Origin: Cunninghamia lanceolata
Taxonomy: Eukaryota > Streptophyta > Pinopsida > Cupressales > Cupressaceae
Assembly: GCA_027924645.1 (NCBI GenBank)
Contig: BSBN01001807.1
Coordinates: forward strand, 14,464,001 to 14,528,000
Reading direction: 5' to 3'
Length of the DNA: 64,000 nucleotides
Part shown: piece after piece, positions 11,369 through 23,605 of the stretch
Layout of the letters: every line of letters starts with the position of its first letter
Position numbering within the stretch: position 1 is the stretch's first letter
Made by a program: the position numbers and the translations under genes
Notes under the pieces: model-generated
The model's input: only the letters and a program-made list of their open reading frames with translations
Told to the model about the DNA's origin: nothing
Databases searched by the model: none

Positions 11369-11530
11369 GTATAGATGCTTTGGCTCTATATTCTCTATAT
11401 TTGCAAGATGTTCAACATCACAAGAGCCTCCAGATCGTTCTCCACATTAAAAATGTTCCCAAGGCATCTGTTGAACATAACACTGCCAATAGGAGAATAC
11501 CTAAGTGGCTTCAGCACCATTGAAGTTTTC
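11369..11530 (-). pseudogene. Unrecognised minus-strand coding relic, 5' part
   Basis: On the minus strand this reads MVLKPLRYSPIGSVMFNRCL and then NVENDLEALVMLNILQ before stops near 11390. It is the continuation, across the chromodomain element, of the relic at 2916-3548. Upstream (11530-11930) the minus strand shows no long open frame. The family is not recognised. Confidence 0.4.
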
Positions 11531-12652
11531 ATGCACTAGAATGGAGTAAAAAATGCAAAGCAGGAGAGAGAATCCTAAAGCAAATGAGAAGGGATCCTTA
11601 CAAAATGTTTTAGCTAACAAGAGGGAAAATGGTGCATGGACCACCTAACATGCCAAACACCCAACCACCATAATCAAACACCCCTTCAAAGGCTTAAACA
11701 TAACATCAATCTTTTTATTAATTTTATCACGCTTCAATAGCCAAAATTGATGATAAGGCAATAGAACATAAATGCATCTATGATACAATTATTGTATATC
11801 CCATTGTCCCAACCAAAAGAATGTGGTTAGAATGCAACTTGATCATCCCTCGCTTGAAACATTCAAAGGTCTTATACTTCACACATCTTAATGATCCTGA
11901 AGCTTCGGAAGGAATCTTGGTGATATTGAGTTAAGTGAAAAATCTATAAGTTCACCTTTGCCGCCACTACAATTCCCAGCCCAGCACGATTGAACCAAGA
12001 AATAAGCTCAAAAGCATTTATCAAAATAATACTCTGCAAAATCAAAAAAGCTTCCTAAATCCATTTCAAAATATTCAATAAGCTGGAGGATTCAAGTAAC
12101 TCTATCGGGGCTATGGACGCCCGGCTGGCAGTAGAGCAATGCTTGAGGGAATCGTAGCGATAACCTCGTCGGGGCTATAGATGCCTAATAGCAACGGGGC
12201 AATGTCCAAGGTAGTTCAAAAGGTGAGCATCTTTACGTAGCTTAACGCAAGTGAACCTTGACAATCTCGGTTGCAGAAGGATGGAATGAATTCAAATGCA
12301 CACACTTAGATCTTTTGGCTATGAATGGTCATGCTAAGCCTTTGATTTTGATCCCTCAATCATGTACTCATGTTTGTTCAATCCAACATGTGGGTGTACG
12401 CAAAAGGTTCAGACTCCGTGATTCTTGTTTATCATGTGAATACTTCGCAGAATCAATGTTTGTTAAGCATTGCACACACCACTATGATCAAAAGATTATG
12501 TGTCTGGACTCAATCTTTTGTTCTTTTCCCTTTTAAGTGCATTCCTGAGTCAACTGATAGGTTAGAGGGAATTACCCGAAAATTCCAAGATTGGAATAAG
12601 TCATTATCTTTAGAATGTTCAAGAACATTTGTTCGAAGGTAGCGCTAGATGT
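11531..12652. other. Anonymous sequence with a short GC-richer tandem pair
   Basis: No gene is supported. Two similar units lie at about 12105-12160 and 12167-12225, sharing TCGGGGCTAT followed by GCAATGYYYGAGG-like words, a pattern I associate with the untranslated 3' region of long plant Ty3 elements; this is only an impression. Open frames at 12258-12642 are short, overlap one another and look random. Confidence 0.35.
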
Positions 12653-15600
12653 TGTGACATTTTCACACATCGCCCCATTGCAAATGGGGACCCCTCTTTT
12701 TTTCTGCTTTTGTTGTCGTTGTTTTAGGATTTTGGTTTTTCTCTGAGTTTATAGGTTTGGTAGTTTAGGTCTGCCCAAGTCTCGTCAAGTTCTTACTCAA
12801 AATCCATGAAGTGATTGAAGAAATTAACTAAGGAGTGGAAAACTAGCCTAAGGGATCCATACACCTTCACCCTGACGCATGTCCCTGAAACCCTGAAAAT
12901 GACTAAGTCTGATGTCATGAAACCCTGAAAAATTAAGTCTGAAATCTGGTGGATCCTCAAAAATCTAGAATCTGCATGTTAAATGCCATGGATCCGAGAC
13001 CCATCTCAAACATCCTGACAGTATATTTCAAAATATTTAAACCTATACTTAAATATATTTTGAAATATACGTCAGGCAGGGACCTTCAAAATCTTGTTCG
13101 CAAAATTCAGTTCATCAAGGAATTTGTCCAAGAGGGAGTGCAATCCGCACCGAAAGTTGTCCAAGACATGCCAAAATCCGCGACTTTTTCTTGTCCAAGA
13201 CCCCCTAAAATCCGCGCCAAAATCCATCCAAGACCTACCAAAAAGTGCGACAAGGCAAGGAATCCAGAACGTAGAGGAATCCGCAACTATACAAAATCCG
13301 CGCCCTTGCTCTGGATGCGTCGTGCATAAGGAATTCATAACACGGAAGAAATTCATCCAAAATCTACAACACGCCAAAATCCGCGACGACAGGAAAAGTG
13401 CGCCCTTGGATAAGGAATCCATAAACCAACAAAATCCCCGACTTAGTGCACAGTGAGCCTTGGACAAGGAATTCCAGGCATGGAAGAATCCACAACAGAG
13501 TGAAATCCGCAACCTAAGGCAATTTGCGCCCTCAAGGAAAATCCGCCTCAACGTGGAAAATGCGCTCCAGATGAGAAAAATCTGACTCCAAGGAATTTAC
13601 ACTCGAGGATGGAAAAGTCCATGACCTTGTCAAAAGTGCAACAAGGATTGCCCTTGTCTAGAAGGAAGTTGCGCCTTAAGGAATTTATCCCTAACACACT
13701 ACAAAATTGCAACAAGGATAAATTGATCCGGGATAAGGAGAGTGAGACGGGGAAAACAATCCAGGACATGTAGAAAAGTACGACTTGGATTAAGGACAAA
13801 TTTGTCCAAGACAAGGAGAAATATGTGACAAGGAATTTTTCCATGACTTCCCACGATTTGCGCCTAGGGATAGAATAAATCCATGATTCCAAGGGATTTG
13901 CAATGAGGAAGAATCCAAGTCAAGGAGATGTTAAAAAATGTGAAAATCCATGAGGTCCTCATATTTGCGCTAGGAATTGTCCAAAGAAATCATCAAAATT
14001 GCGACATTCCCAGAGAACTTGTCCAAGAACCTAAGGAATACACGCCTAGAACTTGTCCACAATACTACAAAATGTGCGACAAAGACTATCCTTGTCCAGA
14101 AGAAAGTTGCACCTAAAGAATTTATCATTGGCACCATAGAAAATGCGACCAAGGAATCAATCCAGAAGATCCTAAAAGGAGCGAAATTCCAAGACTGAAG
14201 AATCCATGACCTCTTGGATTTTGTGACCTGGAATTCCTGACTGAGTAATTCTTGTCCAAGGAATCCTTGCTCCACCTTCCATATGCGCCCTGCCCTGGAA
14301 ACTCCTCCTGTGCATGCCTCGTAATCCTAGAATGAAGGAAAAGTTAGTCCAAGTGTGAAGAATGCCGGAAAATGAGAAAATCCTCTGTTTGTTCAAGAAT
14401 TTGGAATGAAATTGATCAATCATGCAAGTTTATTTCATGTTTTATCTTAGGATTGCATTGCATTTAAGGATTTCGTTCATCATGACTACTCGAGGTTTTC
14501 TTATTTTGCAGGATTTGAGGACAAGGATTACGTTCCATGAAAAGGATGCTCGATGAAAATCCAGATGTTCAAGGTGGATACAAAGAGTTCAAATGCCGAA
14601 GAAGATGACTATTTCAAGGATCAAGGAGTTCCAATAACAAGAAGACTACACATGCATACCAAGGGAAGATGAAGGACATCACTCCATTCCATTGCCTGCC
14701 TTTCTCCTCCTAGCACTCAACATGATTGGCACAAGGCAACATCAAGGATTCCAGTTCAGTGAGGGGGAGACTTCGCATGAATGCTAAAGGAAGATGAAAA
14801 TCTTTTCAAGACCTCAATGACACAGAGAATGCAAGCATCAAGGACAACAGGGTACATTTCAAGTTCCACATCAAGGACTTCAGTTCCGGACAAGAGGATC
14901 AATCCTTGGAAATCCAAAACCAAGAGTACAGTGCACCATTCATCAGGAAGACAAGAATCCATGCCAATGCAAGAGTCCAAAGGAAGTACCCAGCACAAAG
15001 ACCAAATTCCAAATCCAAAGTAAAATTGTTTGGGATATGCTAAAGTGGCATCCAATCATCATAAGCCATTCAAAGCATGCCAAGTGGCTACAAAAGGACA
15101 AGATAAGGGAGGCGCCCTAGTACGTGTCAACTTTTCATATGCCAGAGTGGTGGCAGTCTCACCTACCTCCTCATTAGGGTTTCTGTTGACTTAATCTGGG
15201 CCATTGATTCTTAGGAATCAATCTTGACCCTTCAATGTATTTTTGAAAGCCTATATAAAGGCCCATTCTCATCATTTGTAAAGGATGAGAGGAGAAGAAC
15301 ATTAGATCATTATCAGAGGCACTCTTCCTTAGAAGTAGTTAGTTCTTGATAGAGTAGAAGCTTTAAAGCATTTGAGAGACTATGGCAAAATTGTTGTAAA
15401 AATACTACCAGAATCAATATATTTTCATTGAAGCTTGGTGAAATTTGTGTTATTTTGGGATGTTAGCATGGTTTCCTATTTCTCTTGGACGATTCAAAGC
15501 AATTTTAGATATGTTTAGTTACAGTTCATTGATATGATGAATCCATGTGAAGATATTTGATGAATTCCTTGTTCATACTTTATGTGGCTTGCTTATGGTA

Positions 15601-15660
15601 AGCTGCAATGTAAAGTTAGCCTGAACCTCTTGTTGCAATAGTTCAATTGTGGATGTTCAT
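12653..15660 (+). repeat. Long (about 3 kb) LTR, partner outside window
   Basis: Near its left end it has TGTGACATTTTCACACATCG and it ends just before the TGGCGCC primer-type site at 15666. A TATA box (TATATAAAG) lies at about 15252 and is followed by a normal R/U5-length stretch. The interior (12950-14300) is a degenerate mosaic of AATCCGCG, CAAGGAAT and GTCCAAG words, which keeps frames open on both strands without coding. No second copy is in the window, so the LTR call rests on the TATA box, the primer site and the left-end sequence. Both ends are approximate. Confidence 0.55.
13014..13076. repeat. Near-perfect AT-rich inverted repeat
   Basis: The left arm starts CCTGACAGTATATTTC and the right arm ends GAAATATACGTCAGG. 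The arms pair over about 27 bases each with a few small bulges, around a loop CCTATAC. It lies inside the long LTR. Confidence 0.75.
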
Positions 15661-15665
15661 TCAAG

Positions 15666-15681
15666 TGGCGCCAGCTGTGGG
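15666..15681 (+). other. Primer binding site of TGGCGCC type
   Basis: TGGCGCCAGCTGTGGG resembles the TGGCGCC... primer sites used by Tat/Athila-type plant Ty3 elements rather than the methionine type. The tRNA is not assigned. It follows the long LTR by a few bases. Confidence 0.5.
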
Positions 15682-16151
15682 TATTTGGATGCACATTTGC
15701 AGTTTGAAAATCCCTCATTTCCTTTAAAGATTGCACCAATTTCGTGTAGTTGTTGCTCTCATGGCGAAACGAAGCTTGGTTCGAGGGAATTTGTCTATCA
15801 AGGCATGATTCATTATCTCATTGTCCTTAGGATTAGATTAGCTTTCCCTTAACCCTCTCCTTTTGTCATTTCTTTTTATATAGATTGAGGAAGTTTCCAT
15901 TCATCCACAAATCCATGTCCAAGGAGTAATGACTTTCATCCATGTCCATGAGGAAGGAGCAATTTAACGTAAGTCCCTTTGTGATTACCAGCATTATCAC
16001 ATCATTTCACGGAGTCTGTCCCTGTGCTCGTGAAGACCTGACATTCAAGGAACCTTGGAGCAATCTCACTCGATCACGAAGTTCAGCGTTTGAGATGCTT
16101 TGTTCAAGAGAGGATAGGATACTCTGTGTTTTATTCTACATGTTGCTGTGG
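15682..16151 (+). other. Leader remnant after TGGCGCC primer site
   Basis: This is presumably the untranslated leader of the element with the 3-kb LTR. A small open frame at 15649-15852 overlaps the primer site and is not considered coding. No gag is recognisable before the LINE relic begins. Confidence 0.35.
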
Positions 16152-16370
16152 TCATAAAACCAATATCAACACTTTGGTCATTGCATTGACTAAATTTTGA
16201 AAATCCCCTTCAACAATCAAGGAATCGATGTTGTGCTCCAAAGCCAATTTTATACCTTTAATTAGGCTTAAGGCTTCAACCTCATTGTTGGTACTTGCTA
16301 CCAACAAGGATGAACACCGATCTAGCCTCTTGGAAGACCCCATTGCTGTCCCACAAAAAACAGCCAACAC
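16152..16370 (-). pseudogene. LINE C-terminal RNase H relic
   Basis: The frame encodes STNNEVEALSLIKGIKLALE and then LIVEGDFQNLVNAM, the E and D motif regions of the plant RNase H-like domain (TNNxAEAxAL...VEGDS) often found at the end of L1 ORF2. The first Asp-containing strand is not clear. A zf-RVT-like stretch (LPKTCAFFWLAAQNRIL) lies upstream on the same strand near 16980-17040. Confidence 0.75.
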
Positions 16371-17329
16371 CTACAAAAGTTGGGTTGCCTTTTGTTTCTT
16401 CATCAAATTTTAGTTTTGTCCCATTCATGGGGGAACCCTGGGGGAAGGTTCCCATTTTGTTTCTTCCCTCAACAAATTGTTGCTTTCTTTATGAGGCCAA
16501 TTTAATGGCAGTCCATCCCTCCACAATGTTTTTTCACTGATCGCTTAGGTCATTATTTTCAAAATTTGGGTGTTTGGATCCAAGTTCTAGTCTAGTTAAT
16601 ATTGTTCCAGCATCACTCCCACGGGGAAATACTATTTTCAAAGATTATCTAGCATCTCTCTAACCACATGCCCCATGCCATTGTAGATTTTTCTTTGATT
16701 TTTTTGTATAGATGGAGGGCCTCAATTAGAGGGGGTGGCCTCCCATAGAGGTTTCAATTCTGTCTACAAACCCTTCTAGGGAAAAACTAGATTCTTCATT
16801 AATGTTGGGATTGCCCATAGAAGGTTTAATTTTTGTACTGGCTTAAGCCAAATCTTCATAGAAATTTAGAATAATTACCAAGCAATAAGAGATAAATTGT
16901 GTCTTGGCCATATCTGGCAAAGGCAACAAATAGAGGGGCCATGAACATCAATTTTCATTCATCTGTCTCAAGTTAAGATTCGATTTTGAGCAGCCAACCA
17001 AAAGAAGGCACAAGTTTTTGGCAACTCACATTTTGTCCATATCAATTTCTTCATCCAATCCATACATTGCTACTAGCATGCAAAGATGAGCTTGTAGCCA
17101 TCTTACATCTTGTAAGCTCCTTTTGTGTTGTCATTCAATGTCAAGACATCTTGCTCTCGTCGATCAAAATTCACCTCCATTTGACAATGTTTTGCTGCAT
17201 TTTCAGTTTAGTAGCAGGTTCCACATTTCACTTAAGAACCAATTTTGATTTTGTGCTCATAGAATATTTTGTTCATCCTCAATGCTTGCTTCTTGTGCCA
17301 TGACTCATCCCAAAAAATGTGTTTTTCTT

Positions 17330-18070
17330 CTAGTTCATACTTCCCGTGTTAATCCTTTCCCTATGATAATTCTTGAGGCTGCTATAAAGTTCTCGATGTG
17401 GAAACCTTTTTGAACCACACTTGAGGTGAAAAGTCTTTCGTTTTCCATTGACTCCATTGACATTGACCAAGAAGATCTTTGATTTTTTTGTATAGATGGG
17501 CTGACCTGATGCTATTGCAAAACCATCTAATGTTTCTTTAAAAATTTCTGCTTCCTTCAATTAAGCTTCACTAAACGAATACAAATTAAAGGTGGGATTG
17601 ATGGCAAAGGGAGGGAGAGATTCAAATACCTTACAATCCCTGCCTTTGGATATGGCTTTTCCCAAAGTTTCAGCAAAGATTACAAAGAGGTGTGGGGATA
17701 TTGGATCCCCTTATCTAAGGCCTCTTCAACTTCCATAGAACCTAGACAGGCTGCCATTCACAACAACTGAATTTTTGCCTGAGATGCAGCTCATCACCCA
17801 CTCACACCATGCGGTCCCTAAACTAAATTTCCTCAACATCCCTTTTAGAATGGACCAGTCAACCCGATCATAAGCTTTGCTGATATCAAGTTTCATGATC
17901 ATTCTTTTTTCTTTATTTAGCTTCAACTAAAGCATTAACTCATGCAAAATGATGATCCCATTGAGGATTTGCTTGCCTTAAACAACCTGACTTGCTCTTG
18001 AGAAATTCTCAGAGGAAAGGATAAGCTTTAGTTTTTCAGCCATAGCTTTCGTGATGATTTTGTAAAAAAT
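17330..18070 (-). pseudogene. LINE reverse transcriptase relic
   Basis: The 5' part reads CNIFYKIITKAMAEKLKLIL, matching the LINE block that follows RPISL. 17726-17926 encodes MKLDISKAYDRVDWSILKGM, a diagnostic plant LINE RT motif with the first catalytic Asp. GLRQGDPISPHLFVI follows at about 17690-17720. 17330-17560 holds ASGQPIYTKKSKIF, the block that follows the catalytic core. The YADD segment between them is missing, about 70 residues shorter than usual, so the enzyme is inactive. Confidence 0.85.
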
Positions 18071-18480
18071 ATTACATGGCAATAGGTTGAAATCAACAAA
18101 GAATGAGGATTTATATTTTTGGACAATTAAGGCAAGAAATGTGCAGTTTGAAATCAGCCAGCATTTTCCTCAATCTTATAGATTCACTGACCTCATTAGT
18201 AACATCATTTCCCACAATTTCCCAACAAGATTGGAAGAAAGGCAGCCAGGAAACCATAAAGCCCCAGTATTGTCTATTGAAATCTGAAAGAGACTTTCTG
18301 TGTTATGATACAGTTTTACATGATTTTTTTGTTTCCACCAGTTCAAATCTTCTATAATCTCATTCAACCTATCATAGGAAACATCTAAATGTATGAATGA
18401 AGATCCTACTTTTATGCAATAAAACTGTGACATGTAAAAGGTGGAATGCAGTTGTTTGAATCTCTGCCATAACATACTTT

Positions 18481-18628
18481 TTGGTTCTTTCTTGGTCTAA
18501 CATTTGCTGCTGCAATACAACCGATTGGTGAACAATGAAATCCAGATTGCCATTTATCTCTTCCCTTTAGATATCTACTACTCATCTTGATTATACCCAG
18601 GCTATAACTGGAGCTTCTTTTTTTTTTT
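18481..18628. other. Short anonymous spacer ending in a T-run
   Basis: A run of 14 T residues at about 18616-18628 precedes the solo LTR-like block. No feature beyond this is seen. Confidence 0.4.
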
Positions 18629-20769
18629 GTTAGTACCTAGGTAATTTCTAGTCCAGCCCGTGCTGGTAAGACCACAAATGGGGAGCCTCATCACTAAACA
18701 AAAACACTTCATTCATTAAGGACTATCTCAACCAACACATTCACTTAATCAGCATATTCAAATTTATTTAACTTAGAAGACATAGAAGTCCACAATGGAA
18801 GTCCAAGAGTCATCACTTCAGATTCCACCTTAGATGTCACTATGGGGATTTAACTTGAACCTCCACAATGAGAACCCAATGCTTTCACCAATTGAGTTGT
18901 AATATGCACACTCATTTTTGTTTTCAAATAAGGAATGCAAATGCGCTGTCCTAACACGTTCTAAACACCGAGATCCCAGTGTGGGTAGGGTGAGAGCATA
19001 CAGTGCTTTGGACCACACACATCTACTCTGATTAATGCAATCACTAAATGCTTTACGATGGCAGGCAAGGCGGCAAGGAGACCTTATCTTCACTTCTTCA
19101 GTGGAGTGTGCCAATACAATACAATATGAACACACAAGGCCGCTGTGTCATCCTTATCTACGCTTATTCAACGGAGTGTGTTTGATGCAGTTACAGAATG
19201 AGGCACACAAGGCAGTTGAGCCGACCTTATCAACACTTATTCAACGGCTGTGTGCAAATATGCAAAGCCACTGGCAGAATGTCTAAACAGATTCAAACCA
19301 AAATGGTTGATAGCATCCAGCTTGTTCAATGCCAAACGAGCCAAAGTTAAATGCTATAAGACTGGCGGTATACCATCTAGTTTACAAAATGAATGCACAT
19401 AATGAAGTCCTTTCGGCGGTACTACCATCTAGGGTTACAAACAAGCTTACAATGCATTACAAATTTACAATATTAGTCAAATTTGCAAGTGGAAAACATG
19501 CAACAATACATATATTTATTCTGAATTTTGTAATCAGACTGCTGCAACACCAAATTAACTCAGAAAACTCAGTAAATCAGGAAGTAAACATGCTTGTATT
19601 GATCATTGACTAAAACACACTAAAGAATACCACTGGTGGGTGACCCAAGAAGATATTGGAAGTCTGATTTTGAACCCAACAGCAGATAACATCACTCAGA
19701 ACTAACCCAAACTGCCCTCACAACACTAGGAACTGTATTTCTGCTCAATCCTCACACACCCCATACAATATGGCCTGCTGCTAACACTTCCAAACCACAC
19801 AAAACCACCTCAAAGTTGGCGGCAGCGCCCAGCATAGACAGAAGATTTAATGTCTTCAAACATCAACAAACATGCTAAAACAGGCAGCGCTTTTAGTCCC
19901 AAACCTCACGCCTCTTCCTTGCTGATGGTACAGCCCAATTTTGGAGACAAACCCTTCAATAAGACATGGTACGGCCTAAAATCATTCCAAAAGGCAGCGC
20001 AAGGTAGATACAACAGCAGCAAAGAGAATGGAATACTGGTATGGCCAGCAATACTAATGGTACGGCTCCATCATCAAAAGGCACGGCCTGTAGCACAGGG
20101 AATGGTATGGCCCTATCTATAACTTGACAACAACACCAAACATGTCACAACAAAATTTGTTAACAGATTCTCAAAACAAAATCTCCATTAGACTTCTCAG
20201 AAAACATGAAAAACATCCATCTTCAACAACTACTAGAAAAAACTTCACTTGCAGCACAAATGTGATCTCAGGACGAAATCACCACTTCCAGCTAGGAGGG
20301 TTTCTATCCTCGAAACTGGTATTTTAGGAGGGTTTTCGTCCTCAAGAAATAAGGGAAGAACTCAATTCTCACTCAGAGCAAGACAAAAGCAAATTGATAG
20401 TCTAACCCTTCAAATGAGCTCAACTCTCCTTATAAAGACACTTTTAGGGCAACTCAGTGAGAATAAAATATTAATTTACACTTTTCCCCATATTCTCCTC
20501 AAAATAATAAAAATAAACCTTTTATTATGTGCAGGAGTTCCCTTTTGCCCCCCTTGAGCCTTGCGCCACTGAACTGCACAACTTAAAGTCACTTTATTAA
20601 ATAATTAAATAAGCTATCAAATGAGAATATAAAGTAGAGTTACTTTTTGACAACCTAAATAATTATTTAAACTATTTTCCCTTTACCACATCAATTAGCC
20701 TACGGGAAAACTTAGAAAAATAGGCTAATTGCCACCACACTGCTCACATGCGAGAAGGGGACATTATAT
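18629..20769 (-). mobile_element. Solo-LTR-like block, minus strand
   Basis: On the minus strand it begins TATAATGTCCCCTTCTC (family form TGTAATGTCCCC, as at 29807) and ends at TACTAACA. A minus-strand TATA-like TTTATAAGG lies at about 20428-20440. Segment 19255-19570 recurs, diverged, at 27600-27780 and 39562-39790, so this is a dispersed repeat. There is no coding sequence. No clean 5-bp target duplication is visible, so the ends are uncertain. Confidence 0.55.
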
Positions 20770-21995
20770 GAGTTTTGACTTTAACCGGAGCTTTTGAAAA
20801 GTAAAAACCATAGTCATAATGAATTTAATTGTGAATTGTTACAACCAAGAGGCACAAAATGGGTTGTTCTATAAAATATGTTTTCTTTAACATTAATATA
20901 TGAATTATCAATAACAAATATTTAAAACCTAATCTAGTAAAATAACATAAAAATGGGTTGACCCAAGTAAGATGGAAACAATCAAGCAAAAGTAGTCAAT
21001 TGGGAAAACTAGGTGTGATCACATCCTAAAGTAAATCCATACTATTGGATGAGGAAACATGGTACTACATCATCCTTAGAAGATTCAGCATAAAACTGGC
21101 ACTTACGGTAAATAGAAGAAATTAGTTCATTTATGATTACATGAGAGATACATCACATGGAGACACCCCTTGCCTAGAGAACATATTTTCATTTTGTTCT
21201 TAGAGACTTAAAACAACTAGATTCACAGTCCTCACCTTAATAAACATGCTAAATGTTGCAAATAGCTATGCTCAATTTACAGCAAAATTCATCACTGGAC
21301 CTTTTTCCTCTGATCTTCCAAATGAAAAGACAGATAAATAGCATTTTAATATTTTGGTGGACATTAAACTGCTATATCAATAGTCATTTTTTTGCAAAAA
21401 AACTTTCTTGTAAGACAATATGTATGTTGTATGCCAATGTTTAAAAGAAGGGTTACATGAGGATGCATCCCCCCCAAACCCTGCAGCCACGTCCCTTGTG
21501 ACATCCCCAGGACATGGGGATGGCAGGGTACATACCCTAGCCATTCCCACTCCCCAAGGTTTTCAGGGACATGTCCCAAAATGCCTTGTTAGGATGCCCT
21601 ATGCCCTGGGAATATCCAGATGTGCCCTTTTTTGGCTTAAGAAAACAATTAAAAGTTTTGAAAGGAAAAACAAGGGCATGGTGGGCCCATAAAGCGGCCT
21701 CTCATGCCCCTTATCAAACCCTAAATCCTCCTTATAACTAACCCACTCACCTATTTGCAATTTCCAATTACCAGAATCAATTTGCATTTTGATTTTGCAC
21801 TTGCAGCTGTTGACAGTTGTATATTTTTATTTCTATAATCTTTACTGTTATGCCTATTGTTGGACATTTGTCATTTTGTAGCCTTAGGGTTTTTTGTCAT
21901 AGTGAAAACAATAAAATTTTAATTTTAAAGCTGCTAGTCTTGAACAATAAACATTGAATCTCAATGTCATGTGCAGATAAACTTGTAAAATTTTG

Positions 21996-22065
<70 letters not shown>

Positions 22066-22700
22066 CAGACAGAGAGAGAGAGAGAGAGACCTCCTGGACT
22101 GCCATCCCCATCCCAGAAACATTGCGGAAAAAAGTTGAAAAGTAAAGATCGTATCCTGATTCCAGAATGTAATGGACAAGCCAGAACAAAACAAAGAACT
22201 TCATTTTCAGTCAAGCCCTTTAATTTTCAATTTGTTAGCCAATAAATAATCTGGATATGGATGTCAAAATAAAAGATTCACTTAATGTGGAATGATGCAA
22301 CAAAATCCTGACTATAATATACTAGTTTCTTGTGCAATAAAGGGTGCCTGAATTTAGCAGTTTTATAGATTAAGTTTGGATAAGGAGAACGGATCCAACA
22401 TAACGACAAATATCAATAATTCCATAAGAAGGTGAACTTGATATGGCAAACCAAATGAAGATTGACGCATCTGAATGAAGTTCCATATAGGATACCTACA
22501 CTTTAGATTCTTCAATTTTAAATACTACCAAATAATGAATCTTCCGATTCTATCTGTTCCACTAGCAATCATATATTAGCAGCTTTGCATTATTTGGTTT
22601 TTCTGCACATGTAGATGACATTTATCACTAAACCTAGAACCTGAAACCTGAAACCTGAAACCTAGATGAACATTAGTGAAAAGGATAAGAGACAACAGAC
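20770..22700. other. Anonymous AT-rich sequence
   Basis: No gene is supported. It contains a CCCC/GGGG-rich patch at 21470-21620 with repeated GGGACATGTCCC-like words and the compound microsatellite at 21999-22090. Three tandem copies of CTGAAAC lie near 22645. The stretch could be intronic if the candidate exons at 22701 and 24535 are real. Confidence 0.4.
21999..22090. repeat. Compound microsatellite (CT)n(AT)n(AG)n
   Basis: About 42 bases of CT, then about 25 of AT, then ACAGAC and about 22 of AG. CT and AG arms are complementary, so the block can fold on itself. Open frames of SLSLSL, YIYIYI and ERERER across it are by-products of the repeat. Confidence 0.95.
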
Positions 22701-22787
22701 CTGCAACTTTGAGGGCTGATACTTTTCATGCACTTGTCCACGCCGCTTTCGTCGCTTTGGTACAGCACCAATTTGCTCTACCTTATC
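22701..22787 (-). CDS. Candidate internal exon of unknown host gene
   Basis: On the minus strand, an 87-base (29 codon) open segment lies between an acceptor-like TTCTAAAG and a donor-like CAG/GTCTGT, in phase 0 at both ends. It encodes a strongly basic stretch with VPKRRKRRGQVHEKYQPSKL, like a nuclear localisation signal. The upstream sequence (plus side 22788-22840) is T-rich on the coding strand. A second candidate exon lies 1.75 kb upstream at 24535-24597, also phase 0. I do not recognise the protein. Without transcript data the call is tentative. Confidence 0.35.
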
Positions 22788-23060
22788 CTTTAGAATAACG
22801 TAATTGAACACAAAATAGACCAAATATAATTAGAAAGTTTATAAATATTTTTTTCTAAGAAAAATAGTACAACTGCTTATATATAGTCAGATTACATATT
22901 GACTATCAAAGGGTATCTTTTTGTAAACATGATGAAGAAATAGCTTTATGAATTTGCTTGTATATAATAAGACAATGCTAACAAAGGGAATTTTTTTTGG
23001 AAATAGCTTCATGTAAGATTTTCCATCGTTGCTGAGGAAAATCTATACTATACATTTAAA

Positions 23061-23068
23061 GCAAGAAT
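23061..23068. repeat. Target site duplication GCAAGAAT (left)
   Basis: Identical eight bases occur at 23606-23613. An 8-bp duplication is the hallmark of hAT-superfamily insertion. Confidence 0.9.
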
Positions 23069-23605
23069 CATAGTTGGAAAACTTGGACTCGCCACGGACT
23101 CGGCAGCCCAAAATAGGACTCGGACTCAGGACTCGGCACGGACTCGGGAAAAAACTCGGCTAGGACTCGGCAAAAAAAAAACCATAGTTTTTTTGAAAAA
23201 AAAAGAAATGAATGCATTTAGAGAATATAAGAGCTTAATTTGATTATCAATTTGTCATAATTCAAAGATTACACGTCATATGATCATCAAACACTCAATA
23301 ATTGAAATTTCATCATTCATACTCATAGTTTTTTGCAAAGTGTAGTTGTGAAATGAGCCAAAAAAGCAAAAAAAACAGGGTTTTATCTTTTTTTTTTTAA
23401 TGTCCCGGTCGCCAGTGCGAGTCCCTGGATGGGACTTGCGAGTCCGACCTCAGGACTCGCGCGAGTCCTGAGGCCGGAATCGCGAGTCCCGTCCAAGGAC
23501 TCGCCCGGACTCGACTCGCGAGTCCATGGCGAGTCGACTCGTCGAGCTCAGGGACTCGCGAGTCTTGGCGAGTCCGCGGCAAGTCCAAAGAGTCTGCGAA
23601 CTATG
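23069..23605. mobile_element. hAT-type MITE with GACTCG sub-terminal repeats
   Basis: The 537-bp element starts CATAGTTGGAAAACTTGG and ends, reverse-complemented, CATAGTTCGCAGACTC. The terminal inverted repeats match for roughly 38 bases with several mismatches, including a shared CGGACTCG. Both ends are packed with GACTCG/CGAGTC words, on one strand at the left (23090-23170) and on both strands at the right (23405-23580). It is flanked by the 8-bp duplication GCAAGAAT. It has no transposase frame, so it is non-autonomous. Confidence 0.85.

Larger units (their letters stand above)
16152..18480 (-). mobile_element. Degenerate L1-type LINE
   Basis: Minus-strand order is reverse transcriptase (about 18070 to 17330), a zf-RVT-like segment (about 17062 to 16980) and RNase H (16370 to 16152), the arrangement of ORF2 in plant L1 LINEs with C-terminal RNase H. 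No endonuclease domain or poly(A) tail is recognised, so both ends are approximate. Stops and frameshifts are numerous. Confidence 0.8.

Noticed and set aside
12949..14423. Many overlapping open frames of 60-160 codons on both strands
   Set aside because: They lie in the modular LTR interior (AATCCGCG, CAAGGAAT words), overlap on both strands and have no domain; composition and repetition keep the frames open.
18611..20790. AACYGGAGCTT near both ends of the minus-strand LTR block as a target duplication
   Set aside because: The matching words are not adjacent to the LTR ends and are too long and offset for an integrase duplication; possibly chance.
21884..22214. Open frames with SLSLSL, YIYIYI and ERERER
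   Set aside because: They are direct translations of the CT/AT/AG microsatellite; no coding signal exists outside it.
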